From Alphaproteobacteria bacterium (GTDB taxonomy: Bacteria > Pseudomonadota > Alphaproteobacteria > Rhodobacterales > Rhodobacteraceae), in NCBI GenBank assembly GCA_030424705.1, contig JAUHWJ010000149.1:1-5784 (forward strand): a DNA stretch of 5,784 bases, given 5' to 3'. Of this stretch, positions 5,128-5,784 are shown piece after piece. The translations under genes and the position numbers were made by a program. Position 1 is the first letter of the stretch; every line of letters starts with the position of its first letter. The notes beneath the pieces were generated by a model that was not told the DNA's origin, ran no database searches, and saw nothing but the letters and a program-made list of their open reading frames with translations.

Positions 5128-5784
5128 TTATGCGCGCGCCAGCGTCCGGAGCGCCACGCGCCGTTCGCCGCCGCGGATCGTCGCCTCGCCCCCGGGCGAG
5201 AGCCCGGCGAGCGCCGGCTCTTGCGCCCCAGATTCCTCCTGCACCTGCGCGCAGAGCGCCTCCGTCGCCGCGAGTTCGACGCCGAGCTCGCGCGTCAGCG
5301 CCTCGACCCGGCTGGCGACGTTGACAGTATCTCCGATCACCGCGAATTCCAGCCGGTTGGCGCCGATGTCGCCGAGCACGGCGGGGCCGTAGTGAAGGCC
5401 GAACCCTGCGCGGATCGCCGGCTCCCCCGCCGCCTCCCGCTCCCTGTTCCAGACGCGTATCGCGGCGATCATGGCCCGCGCGCAACGGAGCGCGCGTGTC
5501 GCGTCCACCTCGCCGGCGGTCGGGGTTCCGAAGGTCGCCATCAGCCCGTCGCCCAGATACTTGTCGAGCGTGCCGCCATGGCGGAACACCTCCGCCTCCA
5601 TCCTCCGGTGAAAGTCCCGCAGCGCGTAAATGGCCTCGACCGGCTTCCGCTCCGCGGCGAAGGCGGTGAAGCCCACGATGTCGACGAAGAGAACGGCGAC
5701 GTCCTGCGTGCGGATCTCCTTCAGCGGATCGTCGTTACGGGAAAGCGCGGCGACGACATTGGGTGAGAAGTAGCGCGCGAGATT
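5128..5784 (-). CDS. Class III adenylate/guanylate cyclase, C-terminal part; 5' end outside the window
   Basis: The visible 218 residues hold a complete class III cyclase homology domain, which makes cAMP (or cGMP) and PPi from the nucleoside triphosphate. The frame is open to the right edge, so the protein continues upstream; a GTG at 5676 is internal because essential residues lie before it. The fragment opens with NLARYFSPNVVAAL, the linker helix typically found just before the catalytic domain. The metal-binding aspartates are Asp35 in VLFVDIVGFTAF and Asp79 in YLGDGLMATFG. Lys75 (LDKYLGDG) matches the adenine-selecting lysine. The transition-state residues Asn155 and Arg159 lie in GDTVNVASRVE. 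The second purine-contact position, usually Asp or Thr, is Ala148 in EFAVIGD. About 50 residues follow the domain. Related proteins carry N-terminal sensor or membrane domains, which cannot be seen here. The TAA stop is ten bases from the SDR start. Confidence 0.93.
   Translation of the reverse strand, partial: NLARYFSPNVVAALSRNDDPLKEIRTQDVAVLFVDIVGFTAFAAERKPVEAIYALRDFHRRMEAEVFRHGGTLDKYLGDGLMATFGTPTAGEVDATRALRCARAMIAAIRVWNREREAAGEPAIRAGFGLHYGPAVLGDIGANRLEFAVIGDTVNVASRVEALTRELGVELAATEALCAQVQEESGAQEPALAGLSPGGEATIRGGERRVALRTLARA

Noticed and set aside
4302..5324. Plus-strand open frame of 340 codons opposite the SDR gene
   Set aside because: It is Arg/Ala/Pro-rich and low in complexity, and crosses the boundary between two clear minus-strand genes.

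Overview
The window is very GC-rich (roughly 70% by eye) and holds eight genes, all on the minus strand, so transcription runs from the right edge to the left. The outermost genes are cut by the window edges. GC content, gene style and the presence of ispH and rnhA in one short chromosomal stretch fit an alphaproteobacterium of the Rhodobacterales/Rhizobiales type. That placement is an inference from memory of similar gene neighbourhoods. No insertion sequence, phage gene, CRISPR array, tRNA or rRNA is visible, and the stretch reads as ordinary chromosome.

From right to left (5' to 3' on the minus strand), the first gene is the C-terminal part of a class III adenylate/guanylate cyclase (5128-5784). 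Ten bases further on is a short-chain dehydrogenase/reductase with a non-canonical active site (4332-5117). A 59-base gap follows, then ispH, the last enzyme of the MEP isoprenoid pathway (3322-4272). After a 46-base gap comes a tightly packed block: a small DUF3429-like membrane protein (2817-3275), a PhnX-like phosphonoacetaldehyde hydrolase starting with TTG (2053-2820), a class I SAM-dependent methyltransferase (1457-2056), RNase HI (991-1464) and a PLP-dependent aminotransferase running off the left edge (1-994). Each pair in this block overlaps by 4 or 8 bases, which suggests one mRNA and translational coupling.

The genes do not form one obvious pathway. IspH and RNase HI are housekeeping enzymes. 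The phosphonatase, methyltransferase and aminotransferase look like small-molecule metabolism, possibly phosphonate-related, but that link is speculative. There is no clear evidence of a new biological system. The points most worth checking are an in-register A AAA AAG slippery heptamer at the end of rnhA that would join it to the aminotransferase frame, an SDR lacking the catalytic Lys and Asn, a PhnX without a recognisable PhnW partner, and an Ala at the purine-selecting position of the cyclase.
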